From Acidobacteriaceae bacterium (GTDB lineage: Bacteria > Acidobacteriota > Terriglobia > Terriglobales > Acidobacteriaceae): DNA of 51,367 nt. Below the pieces are notes generated by a model, which was not told the origin of the DNA, ran no database searches, and was given only the letters and a program-made list of their open reading frames with translations. The stretch is from contig DAHUZH010000008.1 of assembly GCA_027306695.1 (NCBI GenBank), forward strand, positions 1 through 51,367, written 5' to 3'. Both the position numbers and the translations under genes were made by a program. This document shows, piece after piece, positions 18,849 through 27,945 of the stretch; within the stretch, counting starts at the first letter, position 1, and each line of letters starts with the position of its first letter.

Positions 18849-19373
18849 CTACATCTTGTAGCGGCCGAGATCTTCGTCGTTCAGATTTTCCAGCCAGCGC
18901 CGCAGTTCTTCCGCTGAAAAATTCTCAACACCTGCATTCGCCGTCCGCGTCGTGCGCAGCACCTGTTCGGTCAGAAAGATGGGGCAGTCCATGCGCAGCG
19001 CCAGGGCCAGCGCATCTGACGGACGAGCGTCCAGGCTGATCAGTTCCCCGCCGCGCTCCATCCAGATCAGCGCATAATACACATCGTCGCGCAACTCGGT
19101 AATGACCACGCGCCGCACCTCGCCATCCAGTGTGCGGATCAGGTTGGCCAGCAAATCGTGGGTCATGGGGCGTGGCGTGGAGGTCTTTTCGATTTCGAGC
19201 GCAATGGCATTCGCCTCAAAAATCCCCACCCAGATGGGGACCAGCGCATCGCTTTGCACGTCCTTCAGCACGACGATAGGAGCATGCGTGACCGGGTCCA
19301 TCATCAGGCCCCGAATCTTCACTTCCATTTCGGGCTGAACTTCCCGCGAGGCGGATTGGAGAGGGGCCGTCAT
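18849..19373 (-). CDS. Bifunctional nuclease (BFN/DUF151) domain protein
   Basis: 174 residues. Residues 15-140 match the BFN/DUF151 domain: VKIRGLMMDPVTHAPIVVLKD, then PIWVGIFEANAIALEIE, then SLDARPSDALALALRMDCPI. The ARPSDA-ALA segment is the most conserved part of this family, whose plant member has RNase and DNase activity; bacterial roles are poorly known. The start overlaps the miaB stop by four bases (ATGA), so translation is coupled to miaB. The last 30 residues, rich in acidic and aromatic residues, are an extension often seen in these proteins. Confidence 0.88.
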   Translation of the reverse strand: MTAPLQSASREVQPEMEVKIRGLMMDPVTHAPIVVLKDVQSDALVPIWVGIFEANAIALEIEKTSTPRPMTHDLLANLIRTLDGEVRRVVITELRDDVYYALIWMERGGELISLDARPSDALALALRMDCPIFLTEQVLRTTRTANAGVENFSAEELRRWLENLNDEDLGRYKM

Positions 19374-20761
19374 ACGATGGAAATTTCTATGGATGCATCC
19401 TGAATAGAAAGATGCATCTGCGCGGCTTCGCGGCCAGAAACGACGGCCTCACCCAGCAGACTGTTGGGAAACGCCTGCGTGATGCGGACATTCAGATAAT
19501 TGCCCGGCGCGGGAAGGATGGGTGCGTCGACCGTGAAATTGACTACTTTGTTCTGCGAGCTCCGTCCGAAAACCTGGCCGCGCGCCGTGTTGTGACCTTC
19601 AACCATTACTTCAACAATCTCTCCGATGTGTCTGCAGTAATTCTTTCTTTGAATTTCTCGTTGGCGGTCGAGAAGAATCTGCAGGCGTTGCGTTTTGATC
19701 TCCTCGGGGATGCTGTCTTCCATGGAAATCGCAGGTGTATTCGGGCGCGGAGAATATTTGAAGGCAAAGACGGCATCGTACTGGACCTGCGCGAGAAGCG
19801 TGATGGTCTGCTCGAAGTCTTCATCCGTCTCGCCGGGAAAACCTACAATAATGTCCGTCGTCAGGCTGATGGGTCGACGCGCCGCCTGAATCCACGCGAT
19901 CCGTTCCAAGTACCATTCGCGCGTGTACTCGCGCTGCATCCGCTTCAATACATGGGAAGAACCGCTCTGCACCGGCAGGTGAACGTGATCGCATAGCGTT
20001 GGCTGTGCGTCAATCGCCTCCACGATGTCACGGGTAAAGTCACGCGGATGCGAAGTAGTAAAGCGTACGCGCCTAATCCCGGCGACTTGACCGACGGCGG
20101 CGAGCAACTCGGCGAAGCTCATCTTGCCGGAGGGATCTTTGTAAGAATTTACGTTTTGTCCGAGAAGCTGAATGTCCGTGTACCCGGCATCCGCCATGCG
20201 GCGCGCCTCGGCCAGCACGGAGTGCGACGTGCGGCTGCGCTCTTTTCCGCGCGTATAGGGCACAACGCAATAGGCGCAGAACTTGTCGCAGCCTTCAATG
20301 ATGGTGATGTAGCCACGATGGCGATTGCTGCGTGCGGTGAACTCGGTCTCAAAGGTCTCGTCGGTCTGCCGGTCGTCCAGACCGGTAATGCGCTCCTCGC
20401 CCGCTTCCAGTTGCGCCAACATCTCCGGTAATTTGCGATATGACGCAGACCCGGAGACGAGCGAAACATACGGTGCGCGCTCGAAGATTTTCTCGCCTTC
20501 CTGCTGGGCCACGCATCCGAGCACGGCAAAACGCTTCCCTTTTTTGTGCAGCGCTTTATAGTCGTTCAACCGGTTGAAGACCTTCTGCTCCGCCTTGTCG
20601 CGAATCGAGCAGGTGTTGTAGAGGATCAGCGCAGCCTCGATCTCCGTTTCGACCTGACGATAGCCTTCATGCACCAGCGTTCCGATGACCTTTTCCGAGT
20701 CATGGACATTCATCTGGCAGCCGAAGGTTTCAATGTAAAACGTCTTGTCGAGAAGCGCCAT
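19370..20761 (-). CDS. miaB: tRNA-2-methylthio-N6-dimethylallyladenosine synthase MiaB
   Basis: 463 residues, the radical-SAM methylthiotransferase that adds methylthio at C2 of i6A37 in tRNA. The N-terminal UPF0004 domain has its three cluster cysteines (FGCQMN near 15, NTCSI near 51, LGCVAQ near 82). The radical-SAM motif is CDKFCAYC with GKERSR following. A TRAM domain is at the C-terminus. The length is standard. It overlaps the nuclease gene by four bases and is divergent from the kelch lipoprotein gene; the 165 bases between the two starts must hold both promoters. Confidence 0.96.
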   Translation of the reverse strand: MALLDKTFYIETFGCQMNVHDSEKVIGTLVHEGYRQVETEIEAALILYNTCSIRDKAEQKVFNRLNDYKALHKKGKRFAVLGCVAQQEGEKIFERAPYVSLVSGSASYRKLPEMLAQLEAGEERITGLDDRQTDETFETEFTARSNRHRGYITIIEGCDKFCAYCVVPYTRGKERSRTSHSVLAEARRMADAGYTDIQLLGQNVNSYKDPSGKMSFAELLAAVGQVAGIRRVRFTTSHPRDFTRDIVEAIDAQPTLCDHVHLPVQSGSSHVLKRMQREYTREWYLERIAWIQAARRPISLTTDIIVGFPGETDEDFEQTITLLAQVQYDAVFAFKYSPRPNTPAISMEDSIPEEIKTQRLQILLDRQREIQRKNYCRHIGEIVEVMVEGHNTARGQVFGRSSQNKVVNFTVDAPILPAPGNYLNVRITQAFPNSLLGEAVVSGREAAQMHLSIQDASIEISIV

Positions 20762-20879
20762 CGCAACGCAAGTATATCGCAGCGGGCAAGAGCATTTCTT
20801 TGCTGCGATGCTGCCTGGACATGTTGGCTGTGAGGTTCCGTTGCATAAAAACCTCTCCTGTGACGAAGGCGGCGTTCTG

Positions 20880-20885
20880 TATACT
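20880..20885 (+). promoter_or_regulatory. Candidate -10 element before the kelch lipoprotein
   Basis: TATACT at 20880-20885 lies 41 bases before the ATG at 20927 in the miaB/kelch divergent region. No good -35 is present at 16-18 bases, so this is a weak call. Confidence 0.25.
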
Positions 20886-20926
20886 GCTCAAAATTCTCAG
20901 CCCGACCGAGATCCCGCGAGGAATCG

Positions 20927-22510
20927 ATGAAACTCGAGAAATGTCGCACATATTTCCCGTCGACTATGTTTGTCTTTTCTGCTTTGGTTCTCCTCACCCT
21001 CAGCGTAGGCTGCGGCGGCAACAGCAGCGCATCGAGCGGCGGAACCACGACCCCGCTACCCAGTACACCGCCGCCCGTACCTTCCAACGAGTGGACATGG
21101 ATGGGCGGAAGTGATGTATCGTCTATCGGCAATACAAGCAATCAGGCGGGCGTCTACAGCACAAGCACTGGCGTCCAGGTTGGCGTATATGGAACGAAAG
21201 GCCAGGGCGCAACAACGAATATTCCTGGAGCCCGGCTAGGGGCGACCAGTTGGACGGACAGTAGTGGAAATTTCTGGCTTTTCGGAGGTGGTGGATTTGA
21301 CGCCAATGGCGCAGACGGCTTGCTCAACGATCTGTGGGAGTTCAGTCCAACAGCCAGGACATGGACATGGGTCAGTGGAAGTAGTACGAGCAATGCGAAT
21401 GGTGGCCAATCGGGCGTGTACGGAACCCAGGGGACTGGAGCAGCAAGCAACGTGCCAGGAGGCCGTTTTTATGCGCTTAGCTGGCGCGATGGCCAGGGAA
21501 ATTTCTGGATTTTTGGCGGAACCGGCTACGATGCGAACGGCGGATACGGTGCACTCAACGATCTGTGGGAATTCAGCCCTTCCGCGAATATTTGGACATG
21601 GGTTAGTGGGGCCAATACGCTCAACTCGATGGGAGTGTTGATCGGCGTGTATGGAACGATGGGCACTCCCTCTGCAACCAATGTTCCGGGTGGTCGAAGC
21701 AGGGCTGTGAGTTGGATCGATAACAATAACAATTTGTGGCTCTTCGGGGGCTTGGGTTACGACTCGACTGGGGCGCGAGGAGCACTGAACGATCTATGGG
21801 AATTCAATTCAGTTTCAAAGAACTGGATATGGGTAGACGGAAGCAGCACTACAGGAAATAGCGGGCTTGGACAGCCTGGCGTGTATGGCACAAAAGGAAC
21901 GGCATCCGCCAGCAACATACCAGGCGGCAGAGTTCATGCCGTTGCCTGGGTAGACCCCAGCGGTAATTTTTGGTTGTTCGGTGGCCACGGCTCCGACTCG
22001 ACTGGCAGCCAGGACCAGATGAATGACTTGTGGAAGTTCACGCCAACAGCCAAAACCTGGACATGGGTAAGCGGCACAAATATCGAAGTGACCGGTGGCG
22101 TCTACGGCACTATGGGTACTGCCTCTCCAAACAATTTCCCCGGCCCCAGAGAAACGTCTGTGTCCTGGACAGACAATAGCGGAAATCTCTGGTTATTCGG
22201 TGGCGATGGCTTCGATGTGAACAGCCAGTCAGGTTTTCTGAACGATCTTTGGAAATTCAGTCCTGGAACGGGGGAATGGACCTGGGTAAGTGGAAGCGAG
22301 ACAGTTGGCAGCAACTCGTCTGGCATCCTGGGTCAATTCGGCATCTACGGCACGCTGGGTACCCCGGCTGCCACGAATGTTCCTGGAGGGCGGCTAGGCA
22401 CTGTCTCATGGATTGACAGCAGCGGCAATCTTTGGCTTTTTGGCGGGCAAGGCTATGGTTCGAGCGGCGCGGAGGGATATCTGAACGATCTGTGGAGCTA
22501 CACGCCATAA
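20927..22510 (+). CDS. Kelch-repeat beta-propeller lipoprotein
   Basis: 527 residues. A signal peptide ends in LLTLSVGC, a plausible lipobox with Cys29, followed by a low-complexity Ser/Gly/Thr/Pro linker to about residue 53. The rest is six similar units of roughly 70-80 residues. Each has a WTWV-G strand, a VYGT-G and PGGR turn, a SW-D--GN-WLFGG strand and an LNDLWEF strand. The double-glycine and paired aromatic pattern is that of kelch motifs, so a six-bladed propeller anchored to the outer membrane is likely. The first and last units carry complementary strand parts, consistent with ring closure. The ATG has GAGGA five bases upstream. Ligand and enzyme activity are unknown; it resembles galactose-oxidase-like propellers only in fold. 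Confidence 0.8.
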   Translation: MKLEKCRTYFPSTMFVFSALVLLTLSVGCGGNSSASSGGTTTPLPSTPPPVPSNEWTWMGGSDVSSIGNTSNQAGVYSTSTGVQVGVYGTKGQGATTNIPGARLGATSWTDSSGNFWLFGGGGFDANGADGLLNDLWEFSPTARTWTWVSGSSTSNANGGQSGVYGTQGTGAASNVPGGRFYALSWRDGQGNFWIFGGTGYDANGGYGALNDLWEFSPSANIWTWVSGANTLNSMGVLIGVYGTMGTPSATNVPGGRSRAVSWIDNNNNLWLFGGLGYDSTGARGALNDLWEFNSVSKNWIWVDGSSTTGNSGLGQPGVYGTKGTASASNIPGGRVHAVAWVDPSGNFWLFGGHGSDSTGSQDQMNDLWKFTPTAKTWTWVSGTNIEVTGGVYGTMGTASPNNFPGPRETSVSWTDNSGNLWLFGGDGFDVNSQSGFLNDLWKFSPGTGEWTWVSGSETVGSNSSGILGQFGIYGTLGTPAATNVPGGRLGTVSWIDSSGNLWLFGGQGYGSSGAEGYLNDLWSYTP

Positions 22511-22566
22511 GCCTATTCCGAGATGTGTCCAGACCCTCTCATCCTTTAGTTCGTTAAAATTGAGGC

Positions 22567-23175
22567 ATGGCAGCTACAGATCAGCAAACCTGGAACCAAC
22601 GCTATCTTGCGGGAGAATTTGGCTTCCGCGAGCCGGATGCGTTTGTCACGGAAGCGCACAAAAACTATTTACATCCTTTACTCCCCCCAGGCAGCGCTGG
22701 GATCGATCTAGGTGGAGGCGCGGGCCATCATGCTGTCTGGCTGGCGCAACAGGGCTGGCGGATGACGCTGGCAGACTGGTCCGATGCTGCGCTCGGAGTG
22801 GCGCGAGAAAAAGCGGCCCCGCTGGCCCTGGACCACCCTCTCGAAACCGTGCAAGGCGCAGCGCTCGATGTAGTGACACAGTCCCATGAGCAAGGCCGCC
22901 GCTTTGGGTTTATGCTGATCTCGTTCTTTCTGGACCGCGCAGTCCTGCCGTGGCTGCCAAAGATTCTTGTGCCGGGTGGCCTTCTGCTCTATCGCACCTA
23001 TACAGAGGACAACGAACGCCTGGGCAATCCACGGGGACCGCGCAACCCGGAGTATCTTCTGCGTTCGCAGGAATTGCTGGAAGTCTATCGCGGCATGAAA
23101 ATCCTGCATTACAACGAAACCGTCGCCAACAAAGGTGTGGCGGAATTGATTGCACAAAAGCTGTCCGTTCGCTGA
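22567..23175 (+). CDS. Class I SAM-dependent methyltransferase (TehB-like)
   Basis: 202 residues. The N-terminus WNQRYLAGEFGFREPDAFV followed by GIDLGGGAGHHAVWLAQQGW resembles the small TehB/thiopurine-type methyltransferases, with GGGAG in place of the usual GCGxG in motif I. TLADWSDAAL provides the strand-2 acidic residue, and FLDRAVLPWLPKILVPGGLLLY the motif VI region. It precedes the thioesterase gene by 14 bases on the same strand. The substrate is not known; TehB-like does not imply tellurite resistance here. Confidence 0.8.
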   Translation: MAATDQQTWNQRYLAGEFGFREPDAFVTEAHKNYLHPLLPPGSAGIDLGGGAGHHAVWLAQQGWRMTLADWSDAALGVAREKAAPLALDHPLETVQGAALDVVTQSHEQGRRFGFMLISFFLDRAVLPWLPKILVPGGLLLYRTYTEDNERLGNPRGPRNPEYLLRSQELLEVYRGMKILHYNETVANKGVAELIAQKLSVR

Positions 23176-23189
23176 AATCAGGATCGGAA

Positions 23190-23735
23190 TTGAAAACTTC
23201 AATTGCCTTACCAAAACGTAAAGATGCAGCCCAATCCAGCCACACGCTGAACGGATCAATGCCCGGTGTGACGCACCACTGCTTCGGCTGTGCACCCAAT
23301 AACCGGCAGGGATTGCGGCTGCGGTTTCAGGAAAATAAAGACGGCAGCGTCGAGTGTCTATTTCGTATGCCACGCCGTTTTGAAGGGCCACCCGGACATC
23401 TGCACGGCGGAATCATTGCGACCATACTCGACGAAGCTATGGGCAAGGTGAACCGCAAGAAAGGAATCGTCGCACTCACGCGCCGCATGTCGATCGACTA
23501 TCTACAGCCAGTTCCGCTGCGCGTCAAACTGAGCGCGGTCGGCTGGCCGGTAAAGGTGGAAGGCCGCAAACATTTTCATGCAGGTGAAATCCGCACGCTC
23601 GACGGCGATGTGCTGGCGCGCAGCGAGGGGCTATTTATCGCGATTGACCCCATAGAAATGTTTCGCAAATACGGCGAAAGAGTGTCAGGCCATGCGAAAA
23701 CGCAGAGCATAAGAACTGCTAAACTTAAGGGTTAG
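23190..23735 (+). CDS. PaaI-type hotdog thioesterase
   Basis: About 181 residues. The conserved part starts with [18 protein letters not shown], a Cys-containing lid segment found in many PaaI/4HBT proteins. It continues with [19 protein letters not shown], the HGG helix of the hotdog fold with the catalytic acidic residue, and [15 protein letters not shown]. The most likely start is TTG 23190, preceded by AGGATCGG; ATG 23259 would remove 23 residues and lacks a ribosome site. It probably hydrolyses an acyl-CoA. It sits 32 bases ahead of pdxS, but no functional link to B6 synthesis is known. Confidence 0.8.
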   Translation: MKTSIALPKRKDAAQSSHTLNGSMPGVTHHCFGCAPNNRQGLRLRFQENKDGSVECLFRMPRRFEGPPGHLHGGIIATILDEAMGKVNRKKGIVALTRRMSIDYLQPVPLRVKLSAVGWPVKVEGRKHFHAGEIRTLDGDVLARSEGLFIAIDPIEMFRKYGERVSGHAKTQSIRTAKLKG

Positions 23736-23767
23736 TCGAAAGTTTGGCATCGCAAGGGAGAAGCACC

Positions 23768-24697
23768 ATGACAGACCATAAAAATAATGGGAGCGGCGGA
23801 CACGGGTTGCGCTTGAAGGTCGGCCTGGCCGAGATGTTGAAGGGCGGCGTGATTATGGACGTCACCGACGCGCAGCAGGCCGAGATTGCGGAGCGGGCCG
23901 GCGCCGTCGCGGTGATGGCGCTCGAACGTGTGCCTGCGCAGATTCGTGCCGAAGGCGGCGTGGCCCGCATGGCTTCCATCAAAAAGATCAAAGAGATCAT
24001 GAGCGCGTCTTCCATTCCAGTCATGGCGAAGTGCCGCATCGGCCATTTTGTAGAGGCGCAGGTTTTGCAGGAACTGGGCATCGACTTCATCGATGAGTCG
24101 GAAGTGTTGACGCCTGCGGATGAACTCCATCACGTCGACAAGCACGCCTTCAAAACTCCATTTGTCTGCGGCGCGCGCGATCTGGGCGAGGCCCTGCGGC
24201 GCATTGCAGAGGGCGCGGCGATGATCCGCACCAAGGGCGAGGCCGGTACGGGCGATGTGGTCCACGCGGTGAAGCATCTGCGGCAAATCGTAAAAGACAT
24301 GCGCCAGTTGACCGTCATGGGTGAAGAAGAACTCTACGCGGCCGCCAAAGAACATCGCGCACCCTATGAGTTGATCCGCATGGTTGCGAAAAGCGGCAAA
24401 CTACCCGTGCCAAACTTCTCCGCCGGTGGCATTGCAACGCCCGCCGATGCCGCACTGGTGCGCCAGCTTGGCGCTGAAGCTGTTTTCGTTGGCTCGGGAA
24501 TTTTCATGAGCGACTCCACCACCTTTGCTCCGCCGAAGGAAGCCGAGATTCGCGCGCGCGCCATCGTCCGCGCGACCACGTTCTTCGACGACCCGAAGGT
24601 GTTGGCCGAAGCGAGCGAAGAGTGCACCGGCGCAATGAAGGGCCTGGCCATTTCCGCGATGGATCCGTCTTCTATGATGCAGACGCGCGGCTGGTAG
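23768..24697 (+). CDS. pdxS: Pyridoxal 5'-phosphate synthase subunit PdxS
   Basis: 309 residues, the synthase (lyase) subunit of the DXP-independent vitamin B6 pathway, which condenses ribose 5-phosphate, glyceraldehyde 3-phosphate and PdxT-supplied ammonia to PLP. Visible landmarks are MKGGVIMDV-like [18 protein letters not shown] at the start, the active-site lysine in [10 protein letters not shown], the second lysine in [14 protein letters not shown], and the phosphate-binding [15 protein letters not shown] and VFVGSGIF. The ATG at 23768 has GGGAGAAG upstream, better than the longer frame from 23744. It is followed by pdxT. Confidence 0.97.
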   Translation: MTDHKNNGSGGHGLRLKVGLAEMLKGGVIMDVTDAQQAEIAERAGAVAVMALERVPAQIRAEGGVARMASIKKIKEIMSASSIPVMAKCRIGHFVEAQVLQELGIDFIDESEVLTPADELHHVDKHAFKTPFVCGARDLGEALRRIAEGAAMIRTKGEAGTGDVVHAVKHLRQIVKDMRQLTVMGEEELYAAAKEHRAPYELIRMVAKSGKLPVPNFSAGGIATPADAALVRQLGAEAVFVGSGIFMSDSTTFAPPKEAEIRARAIVRATTFFDDPKVLAEASEECTGAMKGLAISAMDPSSMMQTRGW

Positions 24698-24741
24698 CGG
24701 ACTGCAAAACTACAGCTTCCACGATTGCAAACATACCTCCT

Positions 24742-25401
24742 ATGACTCGTTCGTCTCATGCAGCTTCGCCCGTTGTCGGCGTGCTGGCCTTACAGGGCGA
24801 CTACGCGCCGCACGCGCAGGCGCTCGAAGAGATCGGCGTGCGTACAAAAATGGTCCGTACGAAAGAGGAACTCGCGCAGGTCGATGCGCTGGTTCTTCCG
24901 GGCGGCGAATCGACCACCTTTCTGAAATTGCTGGATCGAGAAGGACTGTTTGTGCCACTTCAGAGCTTTGTACAAACACGACCTACATTCGGCACCTGCG
25001 CGGGCTGCATTTTGCTGGCGAAGAAGGTCTTGAACCCAGAGCAGCAAAGCCTTGGCGTGCTGAATGCGACGGTCGAACGCAATGCGTATGGCCGTCAAAA
25101 TGACAGCGAAATTCTGACCGAGGAAACTTCCCTGCCCGGCGGCCCGCTGGAGATGGTCTTTATCCGCGCGCCACGCATCGCAGATGTAGGCGATGGCGTG
25201 GAAGTGTTGGCCCGGCGCAGTGGCGCTCCTATTTTGGTGCGTGAGCAGAATGTTCTCGCAGCCACCTTTCATCCCGAGTTGTCGGAAGATCGGCGTATAC
25301 ATCGCTATTTCCTGCAAATGGTCGAGGAATTGCCAGACGCTAGCCACACGTCTCACTATAAAAAAACAGCGGTTGCCCAACCCGTTCGGACGAATCTGTA
25401 A
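24742..25401 (+). CDS. pdxT: Pyridoxal 5'-phosphate synthase glutaminase PdxT
   Basis: 219 residues, the glutaminase partner of PdxS. The class I amidotransferase signs are GVLALQGDYAPHAQALEEIG at the N-terminus, LPGGESTTFLKL, the nucleophile in FGTCAGCILLA, and the His/Glu pair in ATFHPELSED. A roughly 15-residue C-terminal tail follows the fold. The ATG at 24742 fits the family length; upstream frame is present but not homologous. The stop TAA overlaps the start of the oxidase subunit II gene by one base, so pdxST and the cox genes appear to be one transcription unit. Confidence 0.95.
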   Translation: MTRSSHAASPVVGVLALQGDYAPHAQALEEIGVRTKMVRTKEELAQVDALVLPGGESTTFLKLLDREGLFVPLQSFVQTRPTFGTCAGCILLAKKVLNPEQQSLGVLNATVERNAYGRQNDSEILTEETSLPGGPLEMVFIRAPRIADVGDGVEVLARRSGAPILVREQNVLAATFHPELSEDRRIHRYFLQMVEELPDASHTSHYKKTAVAQPVRTNL

Positions 25402-26168
25402 TGCCGCAACCGGTTCGGGGTGCAGGCTTATTCATCGCTCTGACAACACCCCAAACCTGGCTGCCGCGCGCAGGCTCGCTGCACGCTCATGCCATTGACG
25501 CGCTGCTGCGGTCCAGCTTGTTTCTGCTGTTCGTATTCTGCGTGTTGGCACAGGTGATGCTTGTTGCCGGCCTGCTCCCGCGGCGCGAGCAAAATCCTCG
25601 CTTTTCGCGGATTTGGCGATGGATCGCAACCGGCGCGATCGTGGTGCTGTTTGTGTGGATGACCATTACAGCGGAGCATCTCTGGTCCACGGTCCGGTTG
25701 ACACGCGCCGAAGCCAACGCAGTCCCAGTGGAAGTGACGGGCGTCCAGTTTCAATGGTACTTTCGCTATCCTGGCACGGACGGCGTCTACGGCAAAACGA
25801 AGCCGGAACTGATCGACGCCGCTGGAGGCAATCCTCTCGGACTCGATCCATCCGATCCAAACAGTCAGGATGATGTCGTCAGCAGCGTTTTGATGCTGCC
25901 CGTGGATCAGCAGGTGGACCTGCGATTGCGCGCACAGGATGTTGTCCACGGATTTTTTGTCCCTGGAATGCGCGTGATGCAGAACGCAACTCCGGGCCGC
26001 GTATCGGAGATTCACATGACACCGAATCATGTCGGTGACTACGCGATTCTCTGCTCGCAGGTCTGTGGACTGGGACACTATCGAATGCATGCCGTATTGC
26101 GCGTCGTCTCCACGCAGCAATTTTCTGCCTGGATGGCGCAGCGCGAAGCGGCGCAGACAGCGAGATAA
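25401..26168 (+). CDS. coxB: Cytochrome c oxidase subunit II (CuA)
   Basis: 255 residues. Two membrane spans (about 37-58 and 73-92) are followed by a periplasmic cupredoxin domain. The binuclear CuA ligands are all visible: His in DVVHGFFVP, then CSQVCGLGHYRM, which supplies two Cys, the bridging Glu-position carbonyl, His and Met. The aromatic entry patch is VQFQWYFRYPG. An insertion of about 30 residues rich in Asp/Pro (GNPLGLDPSDPNSQDD) lies between the aromatic patch and the first strand pair, as in oxidases of several acidobacteria and relatives. There is no fused cytochrome c domain, so a separate electron donor is needed. Confidence 0.93.
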   Translation: MPQPVRGAGLFIALTTPQTWLPRAGSLHAHAIDALLRSSLFLLFVFCVLAQVMLVAGLLPRREQNPRFSRIWRWIATGAIVVLFVWMTITAEHLWSTVRLTRAEANAVPVEVTGVQFQWYFRYPGTDGVYGKTKPELIDAAGGNPLGLDPSDPNSQDDVVSSVLMLPVDQQVDLRLRAQDVVHGFFVPGMRVMQNATPGRVSEIHMTPNHVGDYAILCSQVCGLGHYRMHAVLRVVSTQQFSAWMAQREAAQTAR

Positions 26169-26171
26169 CAT

Positions 26172-27851
26172 GTGATTGCATCGGCAACACATCGTCCAGC
26201 CCCGCGCTCGTGGATGCGACGCTATGTCTTCACCACTTCGCACCGCGTGGTGGGCGTGCAATATCTGCTACTCGGTCTTGCCGCCGTCGTAGGTGGGACA
26301 GTCCTGTCGCTGCTGATGCGGTGGCATCTTGCGTGGAGCGACGCGAACCTGCCTGGCTGGGGACAGATCAAGCCGGAGGATTATCTGGCGCTGGTCACGC
26401 TCCACGGTACGTTGATGATTTTTTTCGTGATGACGGCCGCACCGCAGAATGGACTGGCCAGTCTGATTTTGCCGGAGCAGTTGGGCGGAAGATACTCCGC
26501 GGGTCCCGAAACAAAAATCTCCGCGCGCATGGCGCTGCCACGGCTCAATGCGCTCTCCGTCTGGCTGACTCTGCTGGCATTGCTGGTATTGCTGGCTACG
26601 CCGTTTCTCCCCGGCGGCGCGGCCATCTCCGGCTGGACGAGCTATCCGCCGCTAAGCGCGATTCCTGCGGCTGGCCCCGGTCAGAGCTATGGCATGGACG
26701 GATGGCTGCTGGCAATTGCCCTGTTCTGTCTTGGCTCTCTGCTCAGCGCAGTCAGCGTGATCGCCACCGTCCTTACACGCCGCTTACAAAACATGCGGTG
26801 GATGCAGATGCCGTTGACCGCATGGTCGTGGTTCGTTGGCGCTTGCATGGTGTTCCCCGCCTTCAGCGTTCTGCTGGCTGCCTGCGGCATGTTGTTCAGT
26901 GACCGGCATCTTGGGACCAGCTTCTTTTTTCCTCCCATCGATGTGGTGAACAGCGTGGTGCTGCGCCACGCCGCCGGTTCCCCACTGCTCTGGCAAAACC
27001 TCTTCTGGTTCTTCGGGCATCCCGAGGTCTACATCGCCGTGCTTCCGGCGATGGGCCTGACGACCACATTGCTCGGGACATTCTCAGTGCGCCAAAGTCC
27101 CGGCTATCGGGCAGGCTATCGCACCATGGTCTTCTCGACCATCGCCATCGGTCTGCTCGGCTTTGCCGTGTGGGGCCATCACATGTTCGTCAGCGGCATG
27201 AATCCCTATGCCAGCCGTGGATTTGGGCTGCTGACTATTGCCATCGCCGTCCCTTCTTCGATTGAAGTAATCCAGTGGCTGGCCACGATTCTCACCGGAG
27301 GCCTGCGCCGCGCGACCCCTCTGTTGTTCACGCTTGGCTTTGTGTCGTTGTTCATCACTGGCGGACTGACCGGCCCCATCCTGGCGCAACCGATTCTGGA
27401 TAGCTATCTGCACAACACATTTTTCGTGGTCGCGCATTTTCATCTTGTCATGGGCATGGCCGGCGTCTTTGCTCTGTTTGCCGCCATCTATTATTGGTTC
27501 CCGCTGCTCACCGGGCGGCTGATGAGCGAACGACTGGGCCGGTGGCATTTCTGGCTCTCACTGATTGGCGCGTACGCGGTTTTCTTTCCCATGCACTTCG
27601 CCGGCCTGGCAGGCGAGCCGCGCCACTACGCGCAACTGACGGGCACGGCAGCGTATCTGGCGACATTGCTGCCGCTGCAACGATTTATTACCATCGCAGC
27701 GTTCCTGCTGGCGGCGACGCAACTGATTTTTCTGTGGAACCTGTTGCGCAGCCTGCGGCGCGGTGCGCCATCCCCCGCCAATCCCTGGAACGCCGAGACG
27801 CTGGAGTGGCCTTTGACGGAGGATTTCTTAGTGCGGGTGCATCCATCTTGA
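26172..27851 (+). CDS. coxA: Cytochrome c oxidase subunit I, divergent A-type
   Basis: 559 residues, 12 membrane spans. The metal ligands are intact: TLHGTLMIF for heme a, HPEVY for CuB and the cross-linked Tyr, GHHMF for CuB, and VVAHFHLV for the two heme irons. Against the Rhodobacter enzyme, read ungapped after HHMF, the K-channel helix TGIKV is SSIEV, so Thr359 becomes Ser and Lys362 becomes Glu. The D-channel entrance aspartate (Asp132, in APDMAFPR) is arginine in SARMALPR after an 11-residue insertion, and Asn121 is Ser. Glu286 and Tyr288 remain. Asp412 at the magnesium site is Asn and Arg482 is His. It starts at GTG 26172, four bases after coxB. It is probably an oxygen reductase, with an altered proton path. 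Confidence 0.93.
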   Translation: MIASATHRPAPRSWMRRYVFTTSHRVVGVQYLLLGLAAVVGGTVLSLLMRWHLAWSDANLPGWGQIKPEDYLALVTLHGTLMIFFVMTAAPQNGLASLILPEQLGGRYSAGPETKISARMALPRLNALSVWLTLLALLVLLATPFLPGGAAISGWTSYPPLSAIPAAGPGQSYGMDGWLLAIALFCLGSLLSAVSVIATVLTRRLQNMRWMQMPLTAWSWFVGACMVFPAFSVLLAACGMLFSDRHLGTSFFFPPIDVVNSVVLRHAAGSPLLWQNLFWFFGHPEVYIAVLPAMGLTTTLLGTFSVRQSPGYRAGYRTMVFSTIAIGLLGFAVWGHHMFVSGMNPYASRGFGLLTIAIAVPSSIEVIQWLATILTGGLRRATPLLFTLGFVSLFITGGLTGPILAQPILDSYLHNTFFVVAHFHLVMGMAGVFALFAAIYYWFPLLTGRLMSERLGRWHFWLSLIGAYAVFFPMHFAGLAGEPRHYAQLTGTAAYLATLLPLQRFITIAAFLLAATQLIFLWNLLRSLRRGAPSPANPWNAETLEWPLTEDFLVRVHPS

Positions 27852-27945
27852 ATTTGCTACAGTCCCTCTCCGACAAATTCCGTTCGATCTCATCGATTGT
27901 GAGCCGCTTTCGCTGTGATGCCGCATCCAAACGGGAGTAAACTGC

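Noticed and set aside
23744-23767. Longer start for pdxS
   Set aside because: The extra eight codons are outside the family alignment and the strong GGGAGAAG lies between them and the ATG at 23768.
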